Shown here one piece after another: positions 1-12,400 of a DNA stretch of 64,000 bases. A model generated the notes under the pieces. That model worked only from the letters and a program-made list of their open reading frames with translations. It had not been told where the DNA came from and made no database searches. Within the stretch, counting starts at the first letter, position 1, and the number at the start of each line of letters is the position of its first letter. This DNA comes from Mactromeris polynyma (lineage: Eukaryota > Mollusca > Bivalvia > Venerida > Mactridae), in contig JASFXZ010000001.1 in the NCBI GenBank assembly GCA_032209605.1, positions 27,656,619-27,720,618 of the forward strand, written 5' to 3'. A program made the translations under genes and the position numbers.

Positions 1-619
1 GTATTTATATGGCTAAAACTTGAATAATTTTACTGCATACGACCAATCAATATGTCTATTTGATCATGACCTCACTACATGTTACCGCCGTACTACTTTC
101 CTTTGTCTTTGATAAATTTGCAAATTGTTCGGAAGTTAAATAGATCTGCGTTTCCGAAACCATCGTGAGCATTTTATTTTAAAATGAAACTTCTGGTTCA
201 AGAATTATCGTTGAATTATTGTTTAGGTGTTTGTGGTTATAGTTTCTTTGGTAAGAGCTGCTTTTGGGTACGTAATAGATATGGCCCAATATGAGAGTTG
301 GAAATGTGGGGGTATGTTTTTTTATATTTTGATAGAAGTAGAAAAGTTACCACTGCATTGACTGAGTTACCACCAGTTACCACAAAGTTACCATGGACAT
401 AGTGCAGTTACCTGGTAACTGGAAATGTGGGGGTATGTTTTTCATAGTTTTAAGCATTATATGAGGGTAAGGTTGGAGAAATTCTCCAAAAATTCAGAGA
501 AGTTACCTTCAGTTACCAAAGGAAAGAGTGGGTAACTAATGCATACATTTGTGCAGAGGTGCACATGTAGGGCCATATACATGTATGTTATAGACAGGAT
601 ATCAATTGAGGCCCTTATA

Positions 620-817
620 CACGCGAGTTATACACAGACATTGAGAACCGGCCTCAGCCGCAATTAACCGCATTTATCATCGAAATTGAGTGGAATAAAA
701 CATTCGCCAACGGTAATTTTTCGCCAAATTTGGAAAGTCATACTTTTCGACGACTTGAGCCAATTTTCTGTTTTCTTGAGCCAATGGCGCAATTTGCGAA
801 CGCCAGCGCGAGCCCTG
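620..817. mobile_element. Right end of CAGGGCCC-type DNA transposon (fragment)
   Basis: The segment repeats short CGCCA motifs and ends in GAACGCCAGCGCGAGCCCTG. That matches, with a few changes, the right terminus of the more complete element at 39,807-41,013, which ends GAACGACAGCGTGGGCCCTG. No left terminus was found nearby. Termini beginning CAGGG resemble hAT-like elements, but the superfamily is not proven. Confidence 0.5.
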
Positions 818-1194
818 GATCTTAACCCTGACAAGTGCCCGTTGCCTTAGTAACATATTATTTATTTTTTTAACACCGGAAACGTTGTGTGAATAGGTTA
901 AGACTCATAAATGAATTAGAGCGTAACTTATCCTTCATCAGTTTTAAAGTAAATTTTGTCGATAGTCTAATATAATCTTCAAAACACAGGTTGAATTTTC
1001 CTTTTAATATACATAAGGCTTAGTCAAATTAGGGAACCCCTCATTCATATTAGAGTTTAGTTAAGATTAAACATGTATTTATTTTACATCGATTGTAAAA
1101 CAAGTTCTTACAACTTATACTAATCACTTTTCATGACTGCTTCCTGGCTACCAAGCAGTACTCGCGCAATATTTAGGGATTTTGAAGTTTGTAA

Positions 1195-1280
1195 TCAAAC
1201 CACGCTCAACGAGGGGCTCTAATTCACGACCTTCATATCATGAGTCGGGCGCCCTACCCATCGACCACTGTGCCTCCCTT
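1195..1280 (-). repeat. tRNA-derived SINE-like fragment
   Basis: The reverse complement reads like a tRNA with an A-box-like GTCGATGGGTAGGGCGCCCG and a degenerate B-box around GGTCGTGAATTAGAGC. The same head recurs at about 16,075-16,150 (-), and a B-box fragment lies near 28,920. Mismatches in the expected stems argue against a functional tRNA gene. Confidence 0.55.
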
Positions 1281-2191
1281 ACTAATGCTAGGTCTGCAAT
1301 TTGAAAAGTTTTAAATACAAGGGTTTCACTAATGTTTGAAGTAGCAGGGAAATCGCCAAAAGTAGGCGTGTGTCTGGGTTACTCCTCTTAATTATGATCA
1401 TTCAGCAAAGGAAAGACAGCTGGGTAGCAGAGTATTTTTCGGACTCTCGGCTCTTATTGACACCCTTGTTAACAGTTCACGGGCCTTTTTCTGTCCATTT
1501 TGGGAAAAAGACCCTGGATAAATTGGGAAAATATGCGTCGTTAAAAGTTTGGGAGTAGGTTCACTTAACCCAAAAATCGGCCCTGTGTAAGAATGTTATG
1601 AAATTTTCACAAAACGATTGATTATTGGTTACAAAGTATACAGTTGCCTTAGCAACGGAAACACTATAACGCACACATAATGGGAAAACAATATTTTTTT
1701 GGTGTCACGACTTATAATTTTGTTTTTTCTATGTAAGATGAAAGTAGAAATCTATTGAATTGTTTTTGTGATTTTCATTCTTCTGTTGCTATGGTAACAG
1801 TGAGGTCAGGGATGTAAGTGAACTCGTGTGTTTAACAAGTTTTTATTGAGAAAAGTACTAAATTTCATGTATATTTTTTTGGACAAAAATCTTCACAATT
1901 TCATTTTACAACGCTCCCAAAAACATTATCTTTATAACAATGCGCTTCATTCCAATATTCTTGAATTGAGGTATCCTCTCATTGGCTTAGAAAAGCCGTG
2001 ATAGTGTACACACATCGTTTGTTGTCAGATGAAAAAGACAATTTAAACATCGACCTTCTGACTTCTTAATATATAACGACTTCAAAGAAAAGCGCATACA
2101 GAAACTAAAGCAAATACGCATTATACTTACCCCACCCACCATAAACAACGTAGTATGCCCTCTTTACGCCATATAAAAACGATGTTTTAAA

Positions 2192-2306
2192 TATGATCTC
2201 CCATATGCGACACATAGATATTTGGTGTGCAATTTGTTTATTATGTGACTTGTGTATGTATTGGTTGGTGAAAGTTTCATGATGTCGCATGTGGGAGATC
2301 ATATCA
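2192..2306. repeat. Short inverted repeat (hairpin or MITE remnant)
   Basis: ATATGATCTCCCATATGCGA at 2,192 and the inverse TCGCATGTGGGAGATCATAT near 2,285 form arms of about 25 bp around a 60-bp loop. The arms differ at only a few bases. No coding content is visible. Confidence 0.6.
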
Positions 2307-3304
2307 CAATAAAGGGAAATGCGAAAGGAATGTCAACTTTCAGCACCATACAGCCATATGTTATTATGACGTACAACTAGCAAGCAAAATAACGCAAACC
2401 ATAATGTAAATAACAATAAGATTATTTTAAAACCTACGCGAACCATCGATAAAGTCAAACACAGAAATATCATCCACACGAAGCCGCAAAATGTGTAATA
2501 TCCGGTTATTTTGTACGTATCCGAATCGTGTCAAAACGGATTTGTTAACAAAGGGAGACAAGTGCGGTTGACAACTTCGCAGCGTCGTTGGATACCAGCG
2601 TCGGTAGTTCAATGATAAATTAACGACAAACTTGTAATTATCGATTTAATCAATTACGATTTTTAGACTTAACAGCGAGTATTCATCAATAAAATGATCA
2701 CAAATATCTATTTGACAGATCACGGAATAAATCGAACGTCATAAATGTGGTCGAACACAGATAAACGTCATCATTTTGTTTCAATATCTATAATGTTATT
2801 TATATGGAGATTCTTATGTGATAGTCAGCAAAACTGTTATTAAAATTACACTGTATTTTTTATTTCAACAGTCATTAAATAATTCGTAAACTATTAAAAG
2901 AAGACAACTTTAACTAAAATAGATATATATATATTAATGAGACTGATTACATGTGTGTACAGATCACCAGTGGAAACCGAAAATGTCCGATTACTATGCT
3001 AGTTTTCGTCGCACGTTTGTTTACATCGTAGAGCGATTTTGCAAAGTACAAGGTCAATACATAATACTGTATGTACAGGTTTAGACACATGTCACAATTA
3101 ACTTTGAAATATTTAGATCTACTTTACGGAAGTTTATTTTTTGGTTTAGTATAATTATTTAAAGAAATAATTTCTATTTAGGTATCGAGAGATTTAATTG
3201 TTTCAATAAATTTTATACTTGAGAGATTTCATGGATTAACAATTACAGAAGGCCCTACATCATTTTAGCTAGTAAATCTTACTGACTGCTTAACTATTCA
3301 TACA

Positions 3305-4021
3305 CAGTAAAACTTCGAAACTTTGAACTGCCGTTGATCTAGCAATTAGTTCGAGCCTTTCATTGTTCGCGTATATGGTACACATGTGTGTACGAACTGA
3401 CTGTTCCCGGTATGAGTGTACTATGCATAACGAAAATGACTAAGATAATTTGTTTGTATTTGCGTTTATTTATCGTCGCCACCGGTTTCCCATATGGGCG
3501 TCGCCTCCAGAAGAATGTTAGTCATATTAAGATAATGAATTTCAGGTCGAATTTATACCAATTTTGAGAATTCGGCGGACTTTACTCAATGAAGTTTGCA
3601 CTTCTGTTTAAGAATTTATAAACGATGATAAATTCCTGCATAATTTTATTTGCTCTCAATTCGATTGATAGTTAACAATTACAAATTCCGGTTTGGTGTT
3701 CATTCAATATTTAATAGCTCTATTGAGTGATTTGTTTGTCACACAAGTTCATATATATAGTACAATTGTCAATTAATTAATAAGAATTGTGAATGAAAAG
3801 CGTTAAGTACTGTATTGTTCGACCTATCTATGGTAAAAATTGAATTAAATAGTAGCTAGGGACCGCAAATCATGTTCGGGTGTTCGACCTATCTCTGCTC
3901 GAGTGAACTACTGTTAGATAAATTTGAAATAAAAGGGATTTCGCCGGGTCATTTAAGAACCCGTTCGAGGTATCTACTGTGTTCGAGCTAAAACTGCTTG
4001 AGGTTTCGGAGTTTTACTGTA
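3305..4021. mobile_element. Non-autonomous pogo/Tc1-like DNA transposon
   Basis: The left end reads CAGTAAAACTTCGAAAC and the right end is the inverse GTTTCGGAGTTTTACTG followed by TA. Ends of the type CAGTAAAACYTCG with TA targets are typical of pogo/Tigger-like members of the Tc1/mariner superfamily. The 0.7-kb interior has repeated GTTCGACCTATCT and TTCGAGC motifs but no transposase frame, so this is a deletion derivative. Confidence 0.55.
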
Positions 4022-4360
4022 ACTTGTTTGGAAAATTCCCGATATGTGGTCAGGTTTAACAATGATTCAATGTATGTGGTTACATTAACTATATTAAATT
4101 GTATATGTTTGGAATATTTAGATTCTAACCTTTCCGGTGGTATATTGTTTCAGAAAATAAAAAATTAGACCTCATCAAACGGAAAGTTTAAAAAACAGCA
4201 TTTCCTATCAATTAAGCGTACAACATCAGTTTTAATAGCAATTCAGGTTAAGCAATCGTTTGTTTCACTCGATACGCTTCTGATATTAATGTTATTATTT
4301 TAACATCGACCCACTTTGTACCACTATGTAATATCGTGATACTGATAAGCGGCTGCGTAT

Positions 4361-4930
4361 GTGTTTACGTGCATTTATGCAGTTTGTCACCTTGTTTACT
4401 TGGTGAATGTCGGCTGTTTTATAAGAAAATATCATATCTTTACTTGTGGTACTCATAGTTTACCGGTTGTCATTCATTACACTTACCTTGGAATTTTATT
4501 AGATGAACATTTGGTTTTTTGTACAACTGCAAAGTCTGTAGCACAGATTGCCGGAAGAGCAAAGTGTAAAAGTCTCGGTGGCATGACATATAATGTTTTC
4601 ACTAAACTATATGAAAGCATGGCCATTTATATCATATGGCGCCTCCGTTTGGAGTACTAAGTCTCACTGCTGTATCAATGCAGTACACAATCGAGCTATG
4701 CGTTTTTATCTGAGTTTGGGAAAATAAACTCCTACTGCAGTTCTATATGGTGAACAGTGGATATCGATAGCTTGGCAATGGCATAGAATTCATAAAATGG
4801 ATAGAGCTAAATTGAAATATAAAGTGTATGCACATTGCAATACTAAATCTGGAAAAAGGTGCAAAAACTGGCAATGTAGCTTCTTACAACATCTAAATTA
4901 TATTAATCTACGATTGATACATGTACAGAT
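4361..4930 (+). pseudogene. LINE reverse transcriptase C-terminal remnant
   Basis: The translation begins with a TYLGILLDEHL block followed by GGMTYNVFTKLYES. After a frameshift near 4,636 it continues as YGASVWSTK, INAVHNRAMRFYL and EQWISIAWQWHRI. This order is characteristic of the region after the RT catalytic core in RTE/CR1-like non-LTR retrotransposons of molluscs. The YADD part, endonuclease and 3' end are absent, and several stops interrupt the frame. It is a dead 5'-truncated fragment; the clade is tentative. Confidence 0.7.
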
Positions 4931-5870
4931 TTATAAATAAGTAGTCCTCATAATAAGAAGCTTTGGACAGCACGTGTTAGAAGTGTGTTAGAAGTGTGAC
5001 AACTGTAAATCATATAATAAGTAATACTGATAAGCTGAATGGGTAAGACTTCCAGGTACCTTATTAGAAGAGAAAATCTCAAAGTTTACAAATGAAAATT
5101 ATTTTGATATTTAATAGTTGCTTATACTATGAGATATTTTGCATAAACATATCAATAAAACCTGATTACTTCTTTCATTCTATTCAAGATAATGGTGTCA
5201 CTTGAAAGTATATACTTCAATGTCTGTGAAAAAGACTATAACTCAAATGTCTTAAATTCTTAGCTTTTATATAATGCACTCAACGGGGAAATTAAATGTA
5301 ATTAGCGAGTAAAAATTAACGAAAATGAAGCATGAAATAAATAGAATATTTGTATGTTTCGGTGTAAGATCGAAAGTTATTTCACCTCGTGAACATCTGA
5401 CCTAAATTGTCACTCGTGGCTACGCCACTTGTGAAATATTGCGTCTGCTGCTCAATCGGTAAAATAACGTTCGATCTATAACGTATGTAGTGCCACATAT
5501 AGTCCACGCCGCATTTAGCTCACTTCTCTTTAAGATGTATTACTGAAACGAATATTTAAATAATATAACAATATCAAAGAAGTTAAAATACTGACTTATG
5601 TATCATAACCAATGTTCCTTCACCACTGTCGGTCGAATGATTTTCTTATGACTTATTACAAATACATTATAATGGGCATATTGATTTTTGTCAGCGCTTC
5701 GTCTTCTGCATCTATGACCTTTTTGTGGATTTTAACGGCAATTTAAACACATTTTTAAACACCTTTATTTTACATTGATTGCGATAAAAGCATGGAAACC
5801 GCTAACGCACATTGGTGTTATCTGTTAAAATGATGATGATGATAATAATAATAATAATAATCTATCATGA

Positions 5871-5955
5871 ATCCCCGTCTAGCGCAGTCGGTATCTCACT
5901 AAATTACCAGTTCGAAAATCACGGATTTGATCCAGGGTCCGACCGATTACGGATA
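5871..5955 (+). repeat. tRNA-derived SINE-like fragment
   Basis: TAGCGCAGTCGGTATCTCA resembles a tRNA A-box and CGGATTTGATCCAGG a B-box, at the usual tRNA spacing. The D-stem and acceptor stem do not pair well. It lies downstream of a GAT/AAT microsatellite (about 5,830-5,862). Confidence 0.5.
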
Positions 5956-6390
5956 TGGCGATGAGATTTAATAATATGTTGATGGTTATTCGCTTTTAAC
6001 AGCTAGAAACTGTTGATAGGGTTTTAATCAAGCAACACAAAACCAAACTATTTATTTTATTTTAGCATATTTTTTTATTTTATTAAACATACTCCGAACT
6101 GGCCCAGGAGATAATTTTTGCAACTGTCTGAGGTGGGGATAATATACCAGGTGACACACAAAGTTATATTCTTTTTGGACGAGTATATGGCAGTTTGAGG
6201 AAACACGATTTTTCTTCAAATCAGAACAGATGATGATGATGATGACTTTGAATATGACAAGACATGAAATGGCGATATGCGGCATGACCATGCATTTTCG
6301 CCGCAGATAGTTCGCATTTAATTCGTGCGACCATAAATGGCACTATAAACGTACATGTGTATTTTGTATTTTTTTACAGCGGTAACAACA

Positions 6391-6462
6391 ATGAAAGTGA
6401 TTCACGTTTTGTCGATACTGTTACTATCGACAACTTTTTGTCGACCGTTTGAAGAAGGCTTG
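6391..6462 (+). CDS. SVEP1-like exon 1: signal peptide
   Basis: ATG opens MKVIHVLSILLLSTTFC, a typical signal peptide with likely cleavage after the Cys/Arg region. The exon ends in phase 0 at the donor GTAGGT. It lies 10 bases after a pyrimidine tract and CAG, so the ATG probably sits in the second exon of the mRNA. Confidence 0.75.
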
Positions 6463-9400
6463 GTAGGTGATAATTATATATTTAAACATTTCGTAAAAAA
6501 ACTATTGCTTGAGTTATGTCTAATAGATTGAATGTTGAAACTCACAGACTTTTGTTATTAATGGTGGTCTTTCTAAGGGAAACGCACAAGCAATGGGTGA
6601 ACGGAACCTAATTTTGATATGTCCATGTTATCGATATACTGTAGAATGTACTTTCGGTGATAGTATCATAAGTGTGAGGTTGGGTGCGCTTAACACTAGG
6701 TTAAACCCCCAGTGATGTTTGCCTAAGACTGTCCTCCTATTATAACCCATACTTATGTTTGTGCCTAGTTTTTTTGTTTCTGTATTTGTTAGGGCTACTT
6801 GTATGTATGTATTTCCATGTCCCTTTGTTCTTCTTGGTGACAATCGTCTCAAGTCTCAATCGCATTTTAAGTATATAGCAAATGCAAAGCGTAATGCCTG
6901 CTGCAAAATAAGGGGTTTGCTAAACTGAACGATAGCGGAAAAGCATTGTACAAATTTGAGAGCATTTATCCTAACATTTCAGTAAGTAGTTCACTTGCTT
7001 TATAAGCAATTTATCAATTTAAACCCAATAGATGGACTGCGAGATCGAAGATGGAAATACGTTTATGGAATGTAGTGATAGTGCAGGTGGTCCTATCGAC
7101 ATTCTGAATGGTAGTTTGATTACTCACAATACGCATTGCTTACATGAAGTCGACAGAAAGTACGTTCCTGTCAGATGTCAGGATGGCGCCGTTATTTTCT
7201 CATTTTCTGAAGGTAATCTTTCGGTATAAAAAATATGAAAATCAAGTACATATCTGTTTTGATAATAATCGCAAGTTCTAATACTTCGGGTAACACAATG
7301 ACGTATACTAATGTATCATTGGGCAAAGAAGTTTACTTTATTTCAATATTACTACAGCTGGTGTTAAGTGCTGTGTGGCGGATATAAAAATTATCCCCGT
7401 ACTTCGTCCAAAGTGTAGTTAACCGTAATCAACTTTATATAAGTTAAATTTACACGAAAATGACGTTAGGTCGCTGTGGTGTAGTGGTTAGCATAACGGA
7501 CCGGCAATCCGAAGACCCGGGTTCCCGGGAGCGCCGTTGATCGATTTTTCGTGTTCCTCAAAACATGACTTTATTACAAATAAGTAATAATTGACAGAGC
7601 GTTATTATTCAAGGTACCTTACAAAATGAGCTTATGCGAATAAAAAGAAACGTGGTGGAATCTGCGACGACTGGTGCAACTATTGGAGCGGCAGCGTTTG
7701 GACCAGTAGGAGGAGTTATAGGCGGATTATTGGGAGGTATCGCTTGCCTTATTTTTTGTGGTAAGTGTCAAAATACCATCGGACAGTTTTGAAACATTAT
7801 AAAAAATTACAAGCGATGTATATTTGATGATGTTCGTCGAAAATAAGCATTGTATGACATGTACGAAAATGTGATTTAAAGGTTAACAATGAGACTTTAT
7901 CTTAGTGGCTTGTTGCTGATTTAGATAAAATATTTATAGCATATTATAAACACAATAATTATCATAAGTTCATGTTCAAGAAAAAACTTTGCAGATCCAA
8001 TGACATCTACACCCATTGTCGTACCACTTGTGATGGGTCTTTTAGTCACCTAAACAGCTTGGGTCACTACCAGCTATTAGGTTAGACGCAATCCACAGGC
8101 GAACACCTGGGTAGAACCACCGACCTTCCGTAAGCCAGCTGAATGGCTTCCTTACTTACACATTCTGTATCTCGGATGGAACTCGAACCTGAAGCAGTGA
8201 GGCACATGTGACCACAACCACTTGACCACAGAGCCCCCTGTCATACCACTCAAACACTCGACCACAGAGCCCCCTGTCATACCACTTAAACACTCGACCA
8301 CAGAGCCCCCTATCATACCACTTAAACACTCGACCACAGAGCCCCCTGTCATACCACTCAAACACTCGACCACAGAGCCCCCTGTCATACCACTTAAACA
8401 CTCGACCACAGAACCCCCTGTCATACCACTAAAACACTCGACCACAGAGCCCCCTGTCATACCACTTAAACACTCGACCACAGAGCCCCCTGTCATACCA
8501 CTTAAACACTCGACCACAGAGCCCCCTGTCATACCACTTAAACACTCGACCACAGAGCCCCCTGTCATACCACTTAAACACTCGACCACAGAGCCCCCTG
8601 TCATACCACTTAAACACTCGACCACAGAGCCCCCTGTCATACCACTTAAACACTCGACCACAGAGCCCCCTGTCATACTACACAAACACTCGACCACAGA
8701 GCCCCTTGTCATACCACTTAAACATTTGACCACAGAGCCCCCTGCCATACCACTAAAACACTCGACCACAGAGCCCCCTGTCATACCACTCAAACACTCG
8801 ACCACAGAGCCCCCTGTCATACAAAAATTTTAATAATACAATTTAGGTCTACATTATTTACATATTATAATTATATACTAACATTACATGACCAAGTGAT
8901 TAATGTAGAAGTATTTATATCTAGTCGGTGTTATTCCGCTCATACTTTTAATACGAATCATTCGTACATTCTCCGCCTTCCCATATTTTGTCATCAAATG
9001 TGTACCTGCTATGCACAAATATTTATGTCACCTTTTTATCAAAGATGACGAATCACCGCCGCCTAAATACCCACCGAACATTATCAACCACGCTATTTTA
9101 GAAGGGGCGTCGCCGATATATGCTGAAGAGGGAATGGTGGAAGCAGTTGTGACATGGAAAGCGACGGAGTTTGAAGGAGACGTGTAAATTATCCCAATAA
9201 ATATTTCAACTAATATAAATTATGAGAATAAAGAAACATGTATATTTTTGTCACCATTCGTTAATAATTAAAGTAATTTGTGAGTTTGAATTCTTCACGT
9301 CTTCCTGTCTAATACAGGAATACTACATAACCTTGGCGTGCCGCTGGGACATAATTCACAAATACTGCTAAAACGACATAAGATTGTTATGTAATTATTG

Positions 9401-12400
9401 AATGTAAAAAGCAACAACGTTTGTACATATTTTGCAAAAATGGCATTATCGCAGACGAAAATATGCTGTGTATCGCTTAATTGGACATAACATGCAATAT
9501 GTGAGACATTTAACTCTTGTCTTCGAAATACGTTGCTGTCACTGAAGTACGTAGGACATAAAGTGTTGAAAGAGACACCTTTTAACATGAGTTTCTGATG
9601 TAATGGCTTTATTGTCATTCCCTGTTCAAACGATAAATTAGAACATCCTTTATGATATGTCAAAATCCGTGCTTTCGGTTTGATTTAGAAACACGTAAAA
9701 GTTTCAACCAACTGAAAGCGTTTGTGTCCAGTACATTGCAATTTGGATGGTTTGAAAGTACCACATTGCCATGAAATATGGTTATGTCGCTTTAAAGAAT
9801 ATGTAAATATATTGTTTATTTCAGTCCAGCAATACCTGTTCAGTCTACATACAAGAGTGGTGACAGCTTCAAAGAAGGCAGATATGTGATTGCATATACT
9901 GGCACAAACTCCGATAGGTTGTCTACTTCAGATTATCTACGGTTTGAAGTGAAAGGTACGTATTTTATATGGAGGCAGGTGACATGTGATACTTTTTTTA
10001 TTTCTTGTGACCACGCAAACCCTTTCGTATGAGCACGCAAACGCTCCGGGTACTTTATCTTATGATTCATAACATGTGACTAATTTATCACCTTCAATAT
10101 CATTGAAACAATCTTGACCCACTTCGACCAAGAAAACAAACTGCATAAATGCACGTAAACGCTTATCAGTATACGTGGGATCATACAAAATATAGAGGAC
10201 TTGCTTACTCAATATAACAGAGGTACAAAGTGGGTAGATTTTAAAATATAATACAGTATGATTTTTAATAGCGTCTTTTCTATATGTGTTATTTATTCTT
10301 GCAAAAAACAAGAACACTAATAAAGCTTTGAACATTAACATAGTTTAATTAAGGTTATTGATTTGGCTGTATTGTCTTGTTCTCACGCATTCTAATATAA
10401 ATATTTTATTTACTGAGAGCAAGGAAGCAAGTATAAGGCAGCTTGTCTTCTTGGTACTACATTTTAATGTGCGGATTATTCTATGTGAGAAATTGTTAAT
10501 TGCTTTTAAGGAATGGTTACTGCCTACTTAGTTAATGTGAGCATATATGTTGGAATTAATGACAATATAGCGGTTAAATGTGAGGTTAGCAAACTGTCGA
10601 ATCGATACACTTGATCTAGTGATGACTTTATATTAAATGCATGCTCCCCCCCCCCCTTTCAGCCAGTATCCGCTGGCTTCATGTAGTGTATTCAATCCAT
10701 TCAATCTCGTTTTGTCTTTGATTTCCTCTTAAATTCTCGATGCAGTTTCTGATAGTCAGCCAGACAATTCCTTGCTCCCTATTCCCATACATAGTTGCCC
10801 TTGCACCGCCTCCATTCTTAATGTTTGGTAGGTTGTTGTTTTCATGAGGGCCTGTTTGGGGATGCATTCTTTAGTATATGTGGCATTTCCTGTAACAACT
10901 TAATCTTGCTTTTAAATAATTCAAAATGATTTCAACGCACATGTACGCGAAAACATTACATGATATCGTTTAGTGAATATTGAAACGTTATACAAACATT
11001 TACTTAGATTGGTTATATTCAGTCTAATACAATACAAAAAAAGTTACTTTATGTACATAATGCGATGGTATCAGGATCAGTATGGGTATAATTTAACTTA
11101 ATTTGGTCCTAAAGAACATAGTTACATAATTTGAAATTGTATATAGTTTTCATTTATCATTGTAGATACAATTCAATGACTTTCTTAGCAAAATTGTGGA
11201 GTTAATAAACTAATTGAATAAATACAACATGTACTCGTTTCTTTGCTTAAAGTCCATAGATGCAGCCCACCTGGGTGGCTTACGAACGGTGTGTTGAACT
11301 GTGACAATTACGACTTTATCTATGGTACAACATGCACAGTGCAATGCAATGATGGATACGTTTTTGGAAGACAAGAATCTGCAAAACTGACCTGTGAAAA
11401 GTTCAGAGTTTGGTCACCGCTAAAAGTACCTAGTTGTAAACGTATGTATGTATTCTATCAGCAGTAAAGGATTTAGTTATACGATCTGTGTTAACTGTTA
11501 GAATGCAAAGTTCATAAGGTGATATGCATTGTTACAGATAGGTAAGGCATATCTCGCATTATCCAGTCTCAAAAGTTGTTTACACTTTAGCAAATCATGG
11601 GCGGCAATTATCAGATGTTATCAATGTTTGTCCTTGGAAACATTCACCAGTGAAATGATGAGTCATTTAGAACAGCTCATCCAAACATAACATGCCGGTG
11701 ATTCATTGACATTTTACAGACACGTGTCTTATAAACTACTGACCATGAGGTAGATCCAAGTCTTGCAAGGGTTGAATGGTGTATAATCACTGAAACCAGA
11801 TAAAGATGGCCATAACAACTCTATATCGCTCGTATGATTAACACTTGATTTTAGTACTGTATAGGAAATCGGGTCCAATGAACATGTACGAAACAGAGAA
11901 TTAGTTTGATTGCGTTTAATGCCATTTTCAACATTTTGTCCATGTATGGTCATGTTTTAATAAACTTTGCAGAGAGGAGGGTCATCCAAATATTAATTTA
12001 GTCCTGTGGGCATATTATTCGACATATTAAAATCGTTTGTTCATAGTCAGAAAACAATCAGTTGAACCACATCACGTCTGATTACCAATAAAATAATGTT
12101 ATAGGTTATGACAGACTAGATTTAAGGGTAACATTTCGATTTTTATATAGAGCCTCTTTCAATTACAATTGTAAGATATTTCTCTTTATTTATGCATGAA
12201 ATGCTATGATATTTGTTGTAGCAAGAGCGTGTGATGCAGCACCCCAAATTCCCAATGGAAACGTTGAATGTCTCAGGAATAAAGTAACATACGACAATGT
12301 TTGCGAGGCTGTCTGTAAGCATGGATATCAAGTTGAAGGCGGGAGACTTATGGGATGTGATACGTTAGGCAAATGGGGCAAAGTGCCAACATGCTTAGGT

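Larger units (their letters stand above)
1..3300. other. Gene-free 5' flank
   Basis: No convincing exon is visible on either strand. The stretch holds a duplicated GGAAATGTGGGGGTATG motif (about 297 and 419) with many GTTACC repeats between the copies, the transposon end near 817, a SINE-like tRNA fragment near 1,195 and a hairpin at 2,192-2,306. The short open frames (for example 1,370-1,558) show no domain pattern. Confidence 0.6.

Noticed and set aside
7471..7545. Functional tRNA gene
   Set aside because: A- and B-box matches are good but acceptor and anticodon stems do not pair properly; SINE head preferred.
8152..8833. Repeat proteins TEPPVIPLKHST (+) and GGSVVECLSGMT (-)
   Set aside because: Both come from a 36-bp minisatellite that lacks stops in several frames. 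It lies within an intron.
9295..9663. Minus-strand frame of 122 codons in intron 4 of the receptor gene
   Set aside because: No recognisable domain, no splice context and composition like the flanking intron; probably chance.
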